A stretch of DNA of 64,000 nt from Brevibacterium oceani (GCF_013623835.1 NZ_JABKDE010000001.1:558001-622000); one strand, 5' to 3'; counted from the first letter of the stretch, positions 28,224 to 37,234 are shown. A program made the numbers and translations. Notes: generated by a model not told the origin, from the sequence alone.

Positions 28224-29654
28224 TTGCAAAGCCAAGACATATGGTCGATCTTGACGAAGGTCGGACTGGCAATCGTCATTCTCATCGTCACCTGGATCCT
28301 TGCCGCCATCGTCAAATGGGCGATCGGCAAACTCGTCACGAAGGTGCCCGCTCTTCAGAAGGACGGAAGCAACGGACAGCAGATCGGAAAATCGATCGGA
28401 CAGATATCCGGACTGGTCATCTGGCTGCTCGGACTCATCGCTGTCCTCCAGCTCTTCGAACTCGATCAGGTCCTCACACCGCTGCAGGGTCTGCTCGATG
28501 GAATATTCGGATTCCTGCCCAATATCATCGGCGCGGGATTCATCTTCTTCATCGGCTACGTCTTCGCGAAGATCGCCAAGCAGCTCGTTCAGACGGCACT
28601 CAATGCCGTCGATCTGACGAAGCTGACGTCGAAGTTCCGCTCACTTGGCGACAAGGCCACCGGCGTGGTCGACGGTTCGGCGAACTCCGGACGGCCTCAG
28701 CACGATGTCACTCAGCAGGTTCCGCAGGGTCAGCAGGGGATGCCGCCCCAGGGTCAGCAGGGAATGCCGCCGCAGGGTCAGCCGCCGCAGGGTCACCCGC
28801 AGCAGCCCGGCTACGCTCCGAACCCGAACGTCGAGGCGAACGCGAAGGTCTCGAACCTCATCGGCAACCTGGTCGTCGGGATCATCATCATCGTCGTCGC
28901 GATCTCCGCGCTGCAGGTGCTCGGCATCGAAGCGATCTCGGGTCCGGCCGAGCAGATGCTGCAGATCTTCCTCAATGCGGTACCGCTCATCATTGCCGCC
29001 GGCATCCTGCTGGCGATCGGCTTCGTCATCGCGAAGTTCCTCGGCAATCTGCTCGAACAGATCCTCGAGGGCATCGGCACCGACAAAGCCATCAATGAGA
29101 TCGGCATCGTCCCCGAAGGAACCAGCGCCTCGAACGTGATCACCCGCATCGTCCAGGTCGCCATCATGATCTTCTTCGCGATCATGGCCACCCGGATGCT
29201 CGGCTTCGAAGAGATCACGAACATCCTCAACGAGATCCTCGACCTCGGCGGCAGCGTCCTCTTCGGCGCCGCGATCATCGCCGCCGGTTTCCTCATCGCC
29301 GCGATCATCGGGAAGTTCATCACGAACAATCTCGCGTCGAAGGTCCTGCGGTACTCGGCCATCGCACTGTTCATCGCGATGGGTCTGCGCTACATGGGAC
29401 TGGCCGATTCGATCATCAACCTCGCCTTCGGCGCGGTCGTCATCGGCGGTGCCGCGGCAGCGGCCCTGGCCTTCGGCCTCGGCGGTCGTGATGCAGCCGC
29501 GAGGATGCTTAACAAGGTCGACCTCGACGAGGTGGCCGACGACAAGGGCGCCGGCGCAGCGTCGAACACCGGCACGGTCGGAAACGGCGGGACCGGCAAC
29601 GGTGGGCCTGGTGCGAACGGGGGAGCCGCCTCGGCGGGGGATCCTCAGCACTGA
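28224..29654 (+). CDS. Mechanosensitive-channel-like membrane protein (CmpX/TM-helix-repeat type)
   Basis: TTG start with GAAGGAGA upstream, 476 residues. Hydrophobic segments occur in repeated pairs: 'GLAIVILIVTWILAAIVKW', 'IIGAGFIFFIGYVFAK', 'LIIAAGILLAIGFVIAKFLG', 'LFGAAIIAAGFLIAAIIGKF', 'AVVIGGAAAAALAFGLGG'. This is the pattern of the conserved-TM-helix proteins related to MscS channels. Between the first and second repeat lies a Pro/Gln/Gly tandem repeat ('PQGQQGM' units). The last 45 residues are Gly/Asn/Ala-rich. Likely an osmotic-stress channel, by family only. Confidence 0.75.
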   Translation: MQSQDIWSILTKVGLAIVILIVTWILAAIVKWAIGKLVTKVPALQKDGSNGQQIGKSIGQISGLVIWLLGLIAVLQLFELDQVLTPLQGLLDGIFGFLPNIIGAGFIFFIGYVFAKIAKQLVQTALNAVDLTKLTSKFRSLGDKATGVVDGSANSGRPQHDVTQQVPQGQQGMPPQGQQGMPPQGQPPQGHPQQPGYAPNPNVEANAKVSNLIGNLVVGIIIIVVAISALQVLGIEAISGPAEQMLQIFLNAVPLIIAAGILLAIGFVIAKFLGNLLEQILEGIGTDKAINEIGIVPEGTSASNVITRIVQVAIMIFFAIMATRMLGFEEITNILNEILDLGGSVLFGAAIIAAGFLIAAIIGKFITNNLASKVLRYSAIALFIAMGLRYMGLADSIINLAFGAVVIGGAAAAALAFGLGGRDAAARMLNKVDLDEVADDKGAGAASNTGTVGNGGTGNGGPGANGGAASAGDPQH

Positions 29655-29698
29655 CGCACTGAACCGCTCAGTGACCGGCACCTGAGGCCGGACGCGAC

Positions 29699-29746
29699 AA
29701 GGGGTGGGGGGGGAGTCGAGACAGAATCTCGACGCCCCCACCCCTT
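29699..29746. terminator. Strong composite hairpin after the channel-like gene
   Basis: AAGGGGTGGGGG (29699-29710) pairs with CCCCCACCCCTT (29735-29746). Inside, GTCGAGA (29715-29721) pairs with TCTCGAC (29727-29733). It may work for transcription from both sides. Confidence 0.7.
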
Positions 29747-29802
29747 CGTCGTGCCTTGCGCACGAAGCTCGGGCTCGCCTCGGCGCGATTCGTCACGCTT
29801 GC

Positions 29803-29858
29803 TGGGTGGGCGAAATGGTCCACTCCGGCCCGGGGGACTCGACCATTTCGCCCACCCA
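29803..29858. repeat. Perfect 18-bp inverted repeat
   Basis: Arms 29803-29820 and 29841-29858 (TGGGTGGGCGAAATGGTC and its complement) enclose 20 bases. It lies about 45 bases past the lysE stop on the convergent side, probably a second terminator or a dispersed palindrome. Confidence 0.75.
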
Positions 29859-29903
29859 AGAAGCTACGCGAAGTGCCGACGAGCGATACCCGCAGCCACT
29901 GGT

Positions 29904-30593
29904 TCAGATCGGGATGACGATGACGGCGATGCCGATGACGAGCAGGATGAGCGCCGAGGCCGCCTCGATGACGAAATCGGCGCTGCGATGAGCCATCGCC
30001 GAGGCCGCGAGGCTCGCCATGCACGCGAGGATCAGCTGATACGACAGCAGGACGCCGAGCACGAGGGCGATGAGGACCGCGTAGTCGACTCCGCTCGGCG
30101 AGGCGGGCACGAGCGTGGGCAGGATGGCGAGGAAGAACAGGCCGACCTTCGGGTTGCTCAGCGAGGAGATGATCCCGCGACGGTAGGACACGACCGAACG
30201 CAGGTGCCCCTTCGTGCTCGACTCCATGACGGTCGCGATCTCGCTGACCGGGCCCTCGGACTCATTCGCCGAGGTTGCCTGACGTTGGTGCCGGAGTCGC
30301 CGACGGAGCCGGATGGCCTGGCGGGCGGCGAGGATCCCGAGGAAGCAGAGGTAGAGGCCGCCGACGATCTTGAGCACCTGCACGGCCGCGGGGTAGACGG
30401 TCAGCAGTGCGGATACGCCGGTGAGTGCGAGGACCATCCAGATGACGGTGCCGGTGGCCGTGCCCAGTGCGTAGACGAGTCCGGCCTTCCGGCGCAGGGA
30501 GGAGAGACGGATCGTGAGGATCGTCTCGGGGCCGGGTGTGACGGCGAGGGCGGCAGCGGCGCCGGTGATGGTGATGATCTCGGGACCGGTCAC
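29904..30593 (-). CDS. LysE-family amino acid exporter
   Basis: Exports basic or other amino acids. 229 residues with about six membrane segments; the family start 'ITITGAAAALAVTPGPETIL' is characteristic, and 'RRGIISSLSNPKVGLFFLAI' is the second family motif. GTG 30593 is chosen because GAAGGAGA precedes it. A hydrophilic Ser/Glu/Arg-rich loop of about 40 residues lies mid-protein. It is divergent from a LysR-family gene, the lysE–lysG arrangement of Corynebacterium, so export may be induced by its substrate. Confidence 0.88.
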   Translation of the reverse strand: MTGPEIITITGAAAALAVTPGPETILTIRLSSLRRKAGLVYALGTATGTVIWMVLALTGVSALLTVYPAAVQVLKIVGGLYLCFLGILAARQAIRLRRRLRHQRQATSANESEGPVSEIATVMESSTKGHLRSVVSYRRGIISSLSNPKVGLFFLAILPTLVPASPSGVDYAVLIALVLGVLLSYQLILACMASLAASAMAHRSADFVIEAASALILLVIGIAVIVIPI

Positions 30594-30768
30594 GACTCTC
30601 CTTCGGATGGGGGTGGCGGTTGGTGTGCGTCGATCGATGGTGCGGTTGGTCCGGCTGGGACCGGCCGGTGCGGGTGGGGCAGCCGGAGGGTGCCCCGTGG
30701 ACACGACACGTATCCCACGGGGCACATGACCATTCTGACGGCACCGATCGATCATGAAAAGCAATTGA

Positions 30769-30784
30769 TGATGAACAACCATCA
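30769..30784. promoter_or_regulatory. Candidate LysR-family operator
   Basis: TGATG and CATCA form an inverted repeat around AACAAC in the spacer between lysE and lysR, 36 bases before the lysR start. Size and position suit a LysR-type recognition site. Confidence 0.4.
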
Positions 30785-30807
30785 GGTGCAGCCGAATAGT
30801 GGTCGGC

Positions 30808-30813
30808 TAAGCT
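30808..30813 (+). promoter_or_regulatory. -10 element, leaderless start of the LysR gene
   Basis: TAAGCT ends six bases before ATG 30820, so transcription would begin at the start codon. No ribosome-binding site is present. Confidence 0.5.
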
Positions 30814-30819
30814 GTCACC

Positions 30820-31731
30820 ATGTGGGATCTCAATCGTCTGCGGGTCTGGCGAGCCGTCGTCGCCACCGGCTCCGTCGTGGCCGCGGCGAAGAGCCTCAAC
30901 TACACACCGGCGACGGTCAGCCAGCACATCACCACGCTGCAGAAGTCCGTCGGCGCCACGCTGTACCGCCGGTCGGGCCGCGGCATCGAGATCACCGAGT
31001 TCGGCAAACGTCTGGCCGAGGACTCCGGTGAGGTCTTCGCCTCGGTGGCCAAGCTCGACGACCTCGTCGAGAGCTTCCGCAACGTCAGCCGGCCCCGTAT
31101 GCGCATCGCCGCCTTCACCTCCTTCAACGCCCGCGTGCTGCCGGACATCATCGAAGCTGTCGCCGCGGAGCACCCGGATCTGCGTTTCGACATCCAGCTC
31201 AACGAGCCGGCGAAGGGCCGGCGCAGCCCCTGCCTCATCGAGGTCCGCGCCGAAGTGCCGCAGGAGGGGGAGGTCCATCTGCCCGGGATGACGCGCATCC
31301 CGCTCTTCGATGACGACTATCGGGTCGTCGTCTCCGAGCGCCACGAGCTCGCAGGACGTGAGTCCGTGCCGTTCATCGACCTCGCCGAGCAGCATTGGGT
31401 CGATCACGACCTGTGGTCGGGACCGACGAGCACGGTCGTCGACCTCGCATGTGCGGCCGCGGGGTTCGAGCCGCGGAACTTCGCGGCCTCCGAGGACGAC
31501 TTCGCGGCACTGGCGCTGGTCGCCTCGAATCTCGCGATCACCGTGCTGCCGCGACTGTCGACACTGCAGCTGCCCCCGGGACTCGTCGCTGTCGATCTCA
31601 CCGATCCGGTGCCGGTCAGGCGGATCCTCATGCACGTGCGGGAGAAGGAGGCGCACCTGCCGCACGTGCGCGCCTTCACTGCCGCCGCCGAGGCCGCCGT
31701 CGCCACCCACCTCACCTCTCTTGCTACCTGA
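30820..31731 (+). CDS. LysR-family transcriptional regulator (ArgP/LysG-like position)
   Basis: N-terminal winged helix ('WRAVVATGSVVAAAKSLNYT', 'SQHITTLQKSVGATLYRRSG') and a substrate-binding domain. 303 residues, normal for the family. Divergent from the LysE-type exporter and likely its activator. The last codons and the stop form part of a 19-bp inverted repeat. A -10-like TAAGCT six bases before ATG suggests a leaderless mRNA. Confidence 0.92.
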   Translation: MWDLNRLRVWRAVVATGSVVAAAKSLNYTPATVSQHITTLQKSVGATLYRRSGRGIEITEFGKRLAEDSGEVFASVAKLDDLVESFRNVSRPRMRIAAFTSFNARVLPDIIEAVAAEHPDLRFDIQLNEPAKGRRSPCLIEVRAEVPQEGEVHLPGMTRIPLFDDDYRVVVSERHELAGRESVPFIDLAEQHWVDHDLWSGPTSTVVDLACAAAGFEPRNFAASEDDFAALALVASNLAITVLPRLSTLQLPPGLVAVDLTDPVPVRRILMHVREKEAHLPHVRAFTAAAEAAVATHLTSLAT

Positions 31732-31779
31732 CGGCGGCCCAGCAACCTGGCGCGAGGTATCTGGGCCGCCGTCAGGTAG
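31724..31779 (+). terminator. 19-bp hairpin containing the lysR stop codon
   Basis: CTACCTGACGGCGGCCCAG (31724-31742) is the exact reverse complement of 31761-31779. The left arm includes the TGA stop (31729-31731). No T tract. Confidence 0.65.
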
Positions 31780-31843
31780 TTCTGGGAGGGGAGACGCCCT
31801 GTTCCTCATAGTGGGCTGAGACCTCGCGCAGAGGGCGGTGGGA

Positions 31844-31849
31844 TAGGCT
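31844..31849 (+). promoter_or_regulatory. -10 element, leaderless start of guaB3
   Basis: TAGGCT ends six bases before GTG 31856, with no ribosome-binding site between. Confidence 0.5.
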
Positions 31850-31855
31850 GTTGGC

Positions 31856-32989
31856 GTGAGTTCTGAAATCGAAATCGGCAAAGGCAAGCGCGGCCGTCGC
31901 GCCTATTCGCTCGACGACATCGCCATCGTCCCCGCTCGGCGCACCCGCGACCCCGAAGACGTGTCCCTGAGCTGGCAGATCGACGCCTACCAGTTCGAGC
32001 TGCCGTTCATCGGTGCCCCGATGGACTCGGCCATGTCGCCGGAGACCGTCATCGCCCTCGGCCGCTTCGGCGGACTCGGCGTGCTCGACCTCGAAGGCCT
32101 GTGGACCCGGTACGAGGACCCCACCCCGCTGCTGGCCGAGATCGCCCAGCTGCCGGCCGAGATGGCGACCTCACGGATGCAGGAACTCTACTCCGCGCCC
32201 ATCCAGGCCGAGCTCATCACCGCCCGCCTCGAGCAGATCCGTGAAGCCGGCGTCACCGTCGCCGGCGCCCTGACCCCGCAGCGGACCCAGCAGTTCTACA
32301 AGACCGTCATCGATGCCGGCGTCGACATCTTCGTCATCCGCGGCACCACCGTTTCGGCCGAACACGTCTCGACTCACACAGAACCGCTCAACCTCAAGCA
32401 GTTCATCTACGAACTCGACGTGCCCGTCATCGTCGGAGGCGCCGCCACCTACACCGCGGCCCTGCACCTCATGCGCACCGGCGCCGCCGGCGTCCTCGTC
32501 GGCTTCGGCGGGGGAGCGGCGGCCACCACCCGCAAGACCCTGGGCATCCACGCCCCGATGGCCACCGCCGTCGCTGACATCCATGCCGCCCGTCGGGACT
32601 ACATGGACGAATCCGGCGGCCGCTACGTCCACGTCATCGCCGACGGCGGACTGGGCACCAGCGGTGACATCGTCAAGGCCTTCGGCGTCGGCGCCGACGC
32701 CGTCATGCTCGGCACCGCACTGGCCCGGTCGACCGAGGCCCCGGGCCGCGGCATGCACTGGGGCGCCGAGGCCCACCACCCGGAGCTGCCGCGCGGCCAC
32801 CGCGTGGAACTCGGCACTGTCGGCAGCCTCGAGCAGGTGCTCTTCGGACCCGGCCGCACAGCGATCGGCGAACTCAACCTCGCCGGTGCCCTGCGCCGCG
32901 CCCTGGCCACCACCGGCTACCTCGACCTCAAGGAATTCCAGCGCGTCGACGTCACCGTCTCGCCCTACCAGACCGGATCGGTGGTCTGA
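31856..32989 (+). CDS. guaB3: GuaB3-family IMP dehydrogenase-related protein
   Basis: TIM-barrel paralogue of IMP dehydrogenase typical of actinobacteria: 'AYSLDDIAIVPARRTRDPED', 'LPFIGAPMDSAMSPETVIAL', 'VIVGGAATYTAAL', 'VIADGGLGTSGDIVKAFGVG', 'AVMLGTALARSTEAPG'. It lacks CBS domains and the 'GSICTTR' cysteine loop seen in guaB at the window start; 'FVIRGTTVSAEHVS' stands in its place. 377 residues from a GTG start. Its exact reaction is uncertain. It probably shares a transcript with the SURF1 gene. Confidence 0.93.
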   Translation: MSSEIEIGKGKRGRRAYSLDDIAIVPARRTRDPEDVSLSWQIDAYQFELPFIGAPMDSAMSPETVIALGRFGGLGVLDLEGLWTRYEDPTPLLAEIAQLPAEMATSRMQELYSAPIQAELITARLEQIREAGVTVAGALTPQRTQQFYKTVIDAGVDIFVIRGTTVSAEHVSTHTEPLNLKQFIYELDVPVIVGGAATYTAALHLMRTGAAGVLVGFGGGAAATTRKTLGIHAPMATAVADIHAARRDYMDESGGRYVHVIADGGLGTSGDIVKAFGVGADAVMLGTALARSTEAPGRGMHWGAEAHHPELPRGHRVELGTVGSLEQVLFGPGRTAIGELNLAGALRRALATTGYLDLKEFQRVDVTVSPYQTGSVV

Positions 32990-32990
32990 T

Positions 32991-34034
32991 CTGTTCCGTC
33001 TGGCGCTGACCCCCAAATGGTTGGGGTCCCTGCTCCTCGTCCTGGTGCTCGTCACCTGCTTCGTCGGCCTCTCGGCGTGGCAGGTCAACCGAGCCCAGCA
33101 CAAGAACGACGTCACCGAATCCGCCGGAGTCGAGAAGCTCAAGGACTTCAACGACGTCATGGACGCGCAGGCCCCGATGCCCGGCATCCTCGCCGATCAG
33201 CGGGTCAGCCTGTCCGGGCGCTGGCTGCCCGACGACCAGGTCGTCGTCCCCGGCCGCGTCCAGGACGGTGACGACGGGTACTGGGTGGTCACGATGTTCG
33301 CCCCCGACGGAGCCCACCTCGGTGACGGTGTCGAAGCGGCGAATGCTGATGAGAAGACGATCGCGATCCCCGTCGTGCGTGGGTTCACCACCGACGCCGA
33401 GGCGGCCGCGCAGTCCCGCGCGAAGACTGGCAAGGTCGATCTGACCGCTCGCATCGGACCGATCGAGGGCCCGGAGCCGGGCAATGACCTGCCCGATGAT
33501 CAGGTGCGCACCGTGTCGACCTCGCAGCTGATCAACATGTTCCCTGACCTGCTCACGTATTCGGGCTTCCTCATCCCCGAGACCGAGACCGGAGCCGCCG
33601 CCTCGGTCGGCACCGACGGCCTGGCTCAGGTCCCGCCGACGACGACCCGCGACGAAGGCGGATTCGATCTGCAGTCGGCGGTCTATGCCGTCGAATGGCT
33701 GATCTTCGCCGCGATGGCCCTCTACATGTGGTTCCAGCTGCTGCGCGATGACTTCCTCAAGCGCCGCCTCGGCGAGGATTCCCAGGATCCGGAGAACCCG
33801 GTCGAGTATGTTGTCGTCAAGGCCGCAGGCCGATCGACCATCGACCCCGAGGTGATGTCGGGACTGACCGGGCTGCCGGCCCATCGCCACGGAGGGAAGA
33901 AACCTGCCAAGTCGCCCACACGTGCCGACCGACCCGCACGTGCCGACGGCACCACCAACGCAGACACAGGCACCACCAGCACCACCACCGACACTGACAG
34001 CACCACCGACAACCGCACGACCGGAGGAAACTGA
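32991..34034 (+). CDS. SURF1-family cytochrome oxidase assembly protein
   Basis: Helps assemble cytochrome c oxidase (heme a insertion). Two membrane segments frame an extracytoplasmic domain: 'WLGSLLLVLVLVTCFVGLSA' and 'AVYAVEWLIFAAMALYMWF', with 'RVSLSGRWLPDDQVVVPGR' and 'IPVVRGFTTDAEA'. The conserved N-terminus 'FRLALTPKWLG' has no ATG/GTG/TTG before it in frame. The best start is CTG 32991, one base after the guaB3 stop; TTG 33021 would cut into the conserved region. The C-terminus is a Thr/Asp-rich tail ('TGTTSTTTDTDSTTDNRTT'). 347 residues. Confidence 0.88.
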   Translation: MFRLALTPKWLGSLLLVLVLVTCFVGLSAWQVNRAQHKNDVTESAGVEKLKDFNDVMDAQAPMPGILADQRVSLSGRWLPDDQVVVPGRVQDGDDGYWVVTMFAPDGAHLGDGVEAANADEKTIAIPVVRGFTTDAEAAAQSRAKTGKVDLTARIGPIEGPEPGNDLPDDQVRTVSTSQLINMFPDLLTYSGFLIPETETGAAASVGTDGLAQVPPTTTRDEGGFDLQSAVYAVEWLIFAAMALYMWFQLLRDDFLKRRLGEDSQDPENPVEYVVVKAAGRSTIDPEVMSGLTGLPAHRHGGKKPAKSPTRADRPARADGTTNADTGTTSTTTDTDSTTDNRTTGGN

Positions 34035-34036
34035 TC

Positions 34037-34474
34037 GTGAGCGACGACCGCGAGTCCTTGGACTCCCGCCCCGACTTCGACGAGAGCAACGTGTGGAGCG
34101 TCAAACGCTTCACCTCGGCACGCAATGCGCTGAAGTTCTACCGTGTGATGGCGCTCATCACCGGCACCATGCTGCTCATCCTCACGGTCGAGATGATCTA
34201 CAAATACCTCATCGCCGCCGACTCCGAGACCGCTCTGAACTTCGGCGGCTTCAACCTCGCCGCGGCCATCGCGATCTGCCACGGCTGGTGCTACGTCGTC
34301 TACCTCATCGGCTGCTTCTGGCTCAATCAGCAGATGCGCTGGAGCCTCGGCCGCTACCTCATCCTCGCGCTCGCCGGCGTCGTGCCGGTGATGTCGTTCA
34401 TCCTCGAACGCCGCATCCACCGCCAGGTCGACGCCGAACTCGAAGCCGCCGTCGTCGTCGCCCCCAAGAGCTGA
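34037..34474 (+). CDS. DUF3817 integral membrane protein
   Basis: 145 residues; GTG start two bases after the SURF1 stop. Three hydrophobic segments ('YRVMALITGTMLLILTVEMI', 'IAICHGWCYVVYLIGCFWL', 'LILALAGVVPVMSFILE') and the family motif 'ALKFYRVMALITG'. Function unknown. The SURF1–DUF3817–guaA neighbourhood recurs in actinobacteria, which suggests a membrane or respiratory role. Confidence 0.85.
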   Translation: MSDDRESLDSRPDFDESNVWSVKRFTSARNALKFYRVMALITGTMLLILTVEMIYKYLIAADSETALNFGGFNLAAAIAICHGWCYVVYLIGCFWLNQQMRWSLGRYLILALAGVVPVMSFILERRIHRQVDAELEAAVVVAPKS

Positions 34475-34516
34475 GGGTCCCGCAGGGCTGAGGATCCCGC
34501 TCCGCAGACGATTCAC

Positions 34517-34618
34517 CTCGCCGAGGCGGCCCTGACCCTCCGTCCCGACCCTCGCCGAGTCGGCCCTGACATCCCGTCCCTACCCTCGCCGAGGCGGCCG
34601 TGACCAGGCCGCAGGCGT
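34517..34618. repeat. 34-bp tandem repeat with CGCCGAGGCGG core
   Basis: Unit 1 (34517-34550) and unit 2 (34551-34584) both begin CTCGCCGAG(G/T)CGGCCCTGAC; a third, partial unit starts at 34585. The array fills the DUF3817–guaA spacer. Confidence 0.75.
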
Positions 34619-34668
34619 GCCCTGACCGCGGGGTGTGGCCCGAATTCGGGCGTGAAGTCGCCGGCGCA

Positions 34669-34674
34669 TAGAAT
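34669..34674 (+). promoter_or_regulatory. -10 element, leaderless start of guaA
   Basis: TAGAAT ends six bases before ATG 34681. No Shine-Dalgarno sequence lies between. Confidence 0.6.
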
Positions 34675-34680
34675 TGGATC

Positions 34681-36264
34681 ATGACGCAATCCCAGTCCAC
34701 GCAGGTGCCCCCTGTCCTCGTCGTCGATTTCGGCGCCCAGTACGCCCAGCTCATCGCTCGCCGCATCCGCGAGGCCGGCCTGTACTCGGAGATCATCGCC
34801 CATGATGCCCCGGCTGCCGAGTTCGAAGCGAAGAAGCCGGTGGCCATCGTGCTCTCCGGCGGACCCTCGAGCGTCAACGACGAGGGAGCACCGAGCTTCG
34901 ACACGTCCGTGTTCGACCTCGGCATCCCGACCATGGGCATCTGCTACGGCTTCCAGCTCATGTCGACCAGCCTCGGCGGACGCGTGGCGAAGACGGACAA
35001 GCGCGAATACGGATCGACCCCGCTGGCGGTGAGCGATCAGGGATCGCTGCTGGCCGAGACCCCCTCCGCCTACAAGGTGTGGATGTCCCACGGTGACTCC
35101 GTCGCCGAGGCGCCCGCCGGCTTCGACGTCCTCGCCTCCACCCCCGATACCCCGGTGGCCGCCTTCGAATGCCCGGCGAAGAAGTTCGCCGGCGTGCAGT
35201 GGCACCCCGAGGTCCTCCACTCGGAGAACGGGCAGAAGATCCTCGAGAACTTCCTCTTCAACGTCGCCGGCCTCACCGCCGACTGGACGAACGAATCCGT
35301 CATCGACGAACAGGTCGAACTCATCCGCGCCCAGGTCGGGGACAAGAAGGTCATCTGCGCCCTGTCCGGCGGAGTCGATTCCTCCGTGGCCGCGGCACTC
35401 GTCCACAAGGCCATCGGTGACCAGCTCACCTGCGTCTTCGTCGACCATGGCCTGTTGCGCCAGGACGAACGGAGACAGGTCGAGAAGGACTATGTCGATT
35501 CGATCGGCGTCCGTCTGGTCACCGTCGACGCTCAGGAGCAGTTCCTCGGTGAGCTTGCCGGGGTCACCGACCCGGAGGAGAAGCGGAAGATCATCGGCCG
35601 CGAGTTCATCCGCACCTTCGAGACTGCTGCCGCCGATCTCGTGCTCGAGGCTCAGGAAGGCGAGGGCGAAGAGATCGCCTTCCTCGTCCAGGGCACCCTC
35701 TACCCCGACGTCGTCGAATCCGGCGGCGGATCGGGCACCGCGAACATCAAGAGCCACCACAATGTCGGCGGACTGCCCGATGACATCCAGTTCGAACTCA
35801 TCGAACCCCTGCGTGCCCTGTTCAAGGACGAGGTCCGCGCCATCGGTCGTGAACTCGGCGTGCCCGAGGTCATCGTCTCCCGCCAGCCCTTCCCCGGGCC
35901 GGGCCTGGGCATCCGCATCATCGGCGAGGTCACCGAGGAGCGCCTCGACATCCTGCGCAGGGCCGACGCCATCGCCCGCGAAGAGCTGACGAAGGCCGGC
36001 CTCGACGGCGAGATCTGGCAGTGCCCGGTCGTCCTCCTCGCCGACGTCCGCTCGGTCGGCGTCCAAGGTGACGGCCGCACCTACGGCCACCCGGTCGTGC
36101 TGCGCCCGGTCTCGAGCGAGGACGCGATGACCGCGGACTGGACCCGCGTTCCCTACGACGTGCTCTCCGTGATCTCCAACCGCATCACCAACGAGGTCGA
36201 CGACATCAACCGCGTCGTCCTCGACGTCACCTCGAAGCCCCCGGGCACCATCGAATGGGAATGA
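34681..36264 (+). CDS. guaA: GMP synthase (glutamine-hydrolysing)
   Basis: Aminates XMP to GMP. Class I glutamine amidotransferase first ('[20 protein letters not shown]', nucleophile in '[10 protein letters not shown]', 'GVQWHPEV'). The ATP pyrophosphatase domain follows ('[20 protein letters not shown]'), then the C-terminal dimerisation domain ('[20 protein letters not shown]', '[13 protein letters not shown]'). 527 residues, normal length. It completes the guaB / guaB3 / guaA purine set in this window. Confidence 0.98.
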   Translation: MTQSQSTQVPPVLVVDFGAQYAQLIARRIREAGLYSEIIAHDAPAAEFEAKKPVAIVLSGGPSSVNDEGAPSFDTSVFDLGIPTMGICYGFQLMSTSLGGRVAKTDKREYGSTPLAVSDQGSLLAETPSAYKVWMSHGDSVAEAPAGFDVLASTPDTPVAAFECPAKKFAGVQWHPEVLHSENGQKILENFLFNVAGLTADWTNESVIDEQVELIRAQVGDKKVICALSGGVDSSVAAALVHKAIGDQLTCVFVDHGLLRQDERRQVEKDYVDSIGVRLVTVDAQEQFLGELAGVTDPEEKRKIIGREFIRTFETAAADLVLEAQEGEGEEIAFLVQGTLYPDVVESGGGSGTANIKSHHNVGGLPDDIQFELIEPLRALFKDEVRAIGRELGVPEVIVSRQPFPGPGLGIRIIGEVTEERLDILRRADAIAREELTKAGLDGEIWQCPVVLLADVRSVGVQGDGRTYGHPVVLRPVSSEDAMTADWTRVPYDVLSVISNRITNEVDDINRVVLDVTSKPPGTIEWE

Positions 36265-36365
36265 TCGTCTGCCCGCCGACCAGCTGAACCGTGCCCCTCG
36301 CACGGGGCAGCGGATGATCGGCTCAGGCAGCGCCGAGGCGGCCACCGGACCCCCGAATGCCGTTC

Positions 36366-36380
36366 CTGAACAGTGTTCAG
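36366..36380 (+). promoter_or_regulatory. BioQ-like biotin operator
   Basis: CTGAACAGTGTTCAG is a perfect 15-bp palindrome (TGAAC-N3-GTTCA), very close to the TGAAC-N3-GTTAC motif bound by the TetR-type repressor BioQ in Corynebacterium. It is 90 bases before bioY. Confidence 0.7.
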
Positions 36381-36469
36381 TTACAGTGGTGGGGTGCCCG
36401 GGGCCGCCTCGGGCGCATCCGGACGCCGATGGCCGGTGGATCGGGTGTATCACGAACAACGGAGTACAC

Positions 36470-37234
36470 ATGTCTCAGGCACCAAGCACCGCGTCGGCGG
36501 GCCTCACTCGCCCCCGCTCTGCCGGCCGCGCCGGTGATATCGCGCTCATCGCGGTCTTCGCCGCCCTGCTCGCGGCGTTTGCCATGATGCCCCCGGTTCC
36601 CGTCGGCCCGGCCGGCGTGCCGATCACCCTGCAGACCTTCGCGATCGCCCTGTGCGGCATGGTGCTCGGACCCTGGCGGGGCGCAGCCGCAAACCTGCTC
36701 TACGTGGTGCTCGGTCTGCTCGGACTGCCGATCTTCTCGGGCATGAACGGCGGCATCGGCGTGCTCGCCGGCCCCAGCGCCGGCTACATCCTCTCCTTCA
36801 CCCTCTACGCCCTGGTCGCCGGGCTCATCGCTCGCTGGGCCGTGCGCCGCTTCCGCGGAGCGAAGCTCGGGGTGACCCTGTTCATCGGCGGATTCGCCGC
36901 GAGCCTGCTGCTCAACCACCCGCTGGGCATCCTCGGCATGTCGATCAACGCCGATCTGCCGCTGCGGGTCGCTGCCGTCGCCGATCTCGCCTACTGGCCC
37001 GGCGACATCATCAAGAACATCCTCGCCGCCTCGGTGGCCGTGCTCATCCATCGTGCGTTCCCCGACGTGCTGCGTCGCCGCGGGGTGAGCGTGACCTCTG
37101 TGGGCCGCTCCGGTGCTGTCGCCGCGGGGCAGGCGGACACGGCTTCAGCCGGACCTGGCGGGACGGCTGCTGCAGGACCTGCCGTTGACGGTCCGGCCGC
37201 CTCGGCGCCGGAGAGGGAATCGGACGCCAAGTGA
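36470..37234 (+). CDS. bioY: Biotin ECF transporter S component
   Basis: Membrane subunit that binds biotin. 254 residues, six hydrophobic segments; family motifs 'PVPVGPAGVPITLQTFAIAL', 'GAAANLLYVVLGLLGLPIF', 'GIGVLAGPSAGYILSF', 'YWPGDIIKNILAASVAVLI'. ATG 36470 with GGAG at 36461-36464. The tail is Ala/Gly/Pro-rich. Its stop overlaps the GTG of the ATPase gene (GTGA). Confidence 0.95.
   Translation: MSQAPSTASAGLTRPRSAGRAGDIALIAVFAALLAAFAMMPPVPVGPAGVPITLQTFAIALCGMVLGPWRGAAANLLYVVLGLLGLPIFSGMNGGIGVLAGPSAGYILSFTLYALVAGLIARWAVRRFRGAKLGVTLFIGGFAASLLLNHPLGILGMSINADLPLRVAAVADLAYWPGDIIKNILAASVAVLIHRAFPDVLRRRGVSVTSVGRSGAVAAGQADTASAGPGGTAAAGPAVDGPAASAPERESDAK

Noticed and set aside
28727..28805. CRISPR-like repetition
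   Set aside because: These are in-frame PQGQQGM codon repeats without spacers; no CRISPR array or cas gene is present in the window.
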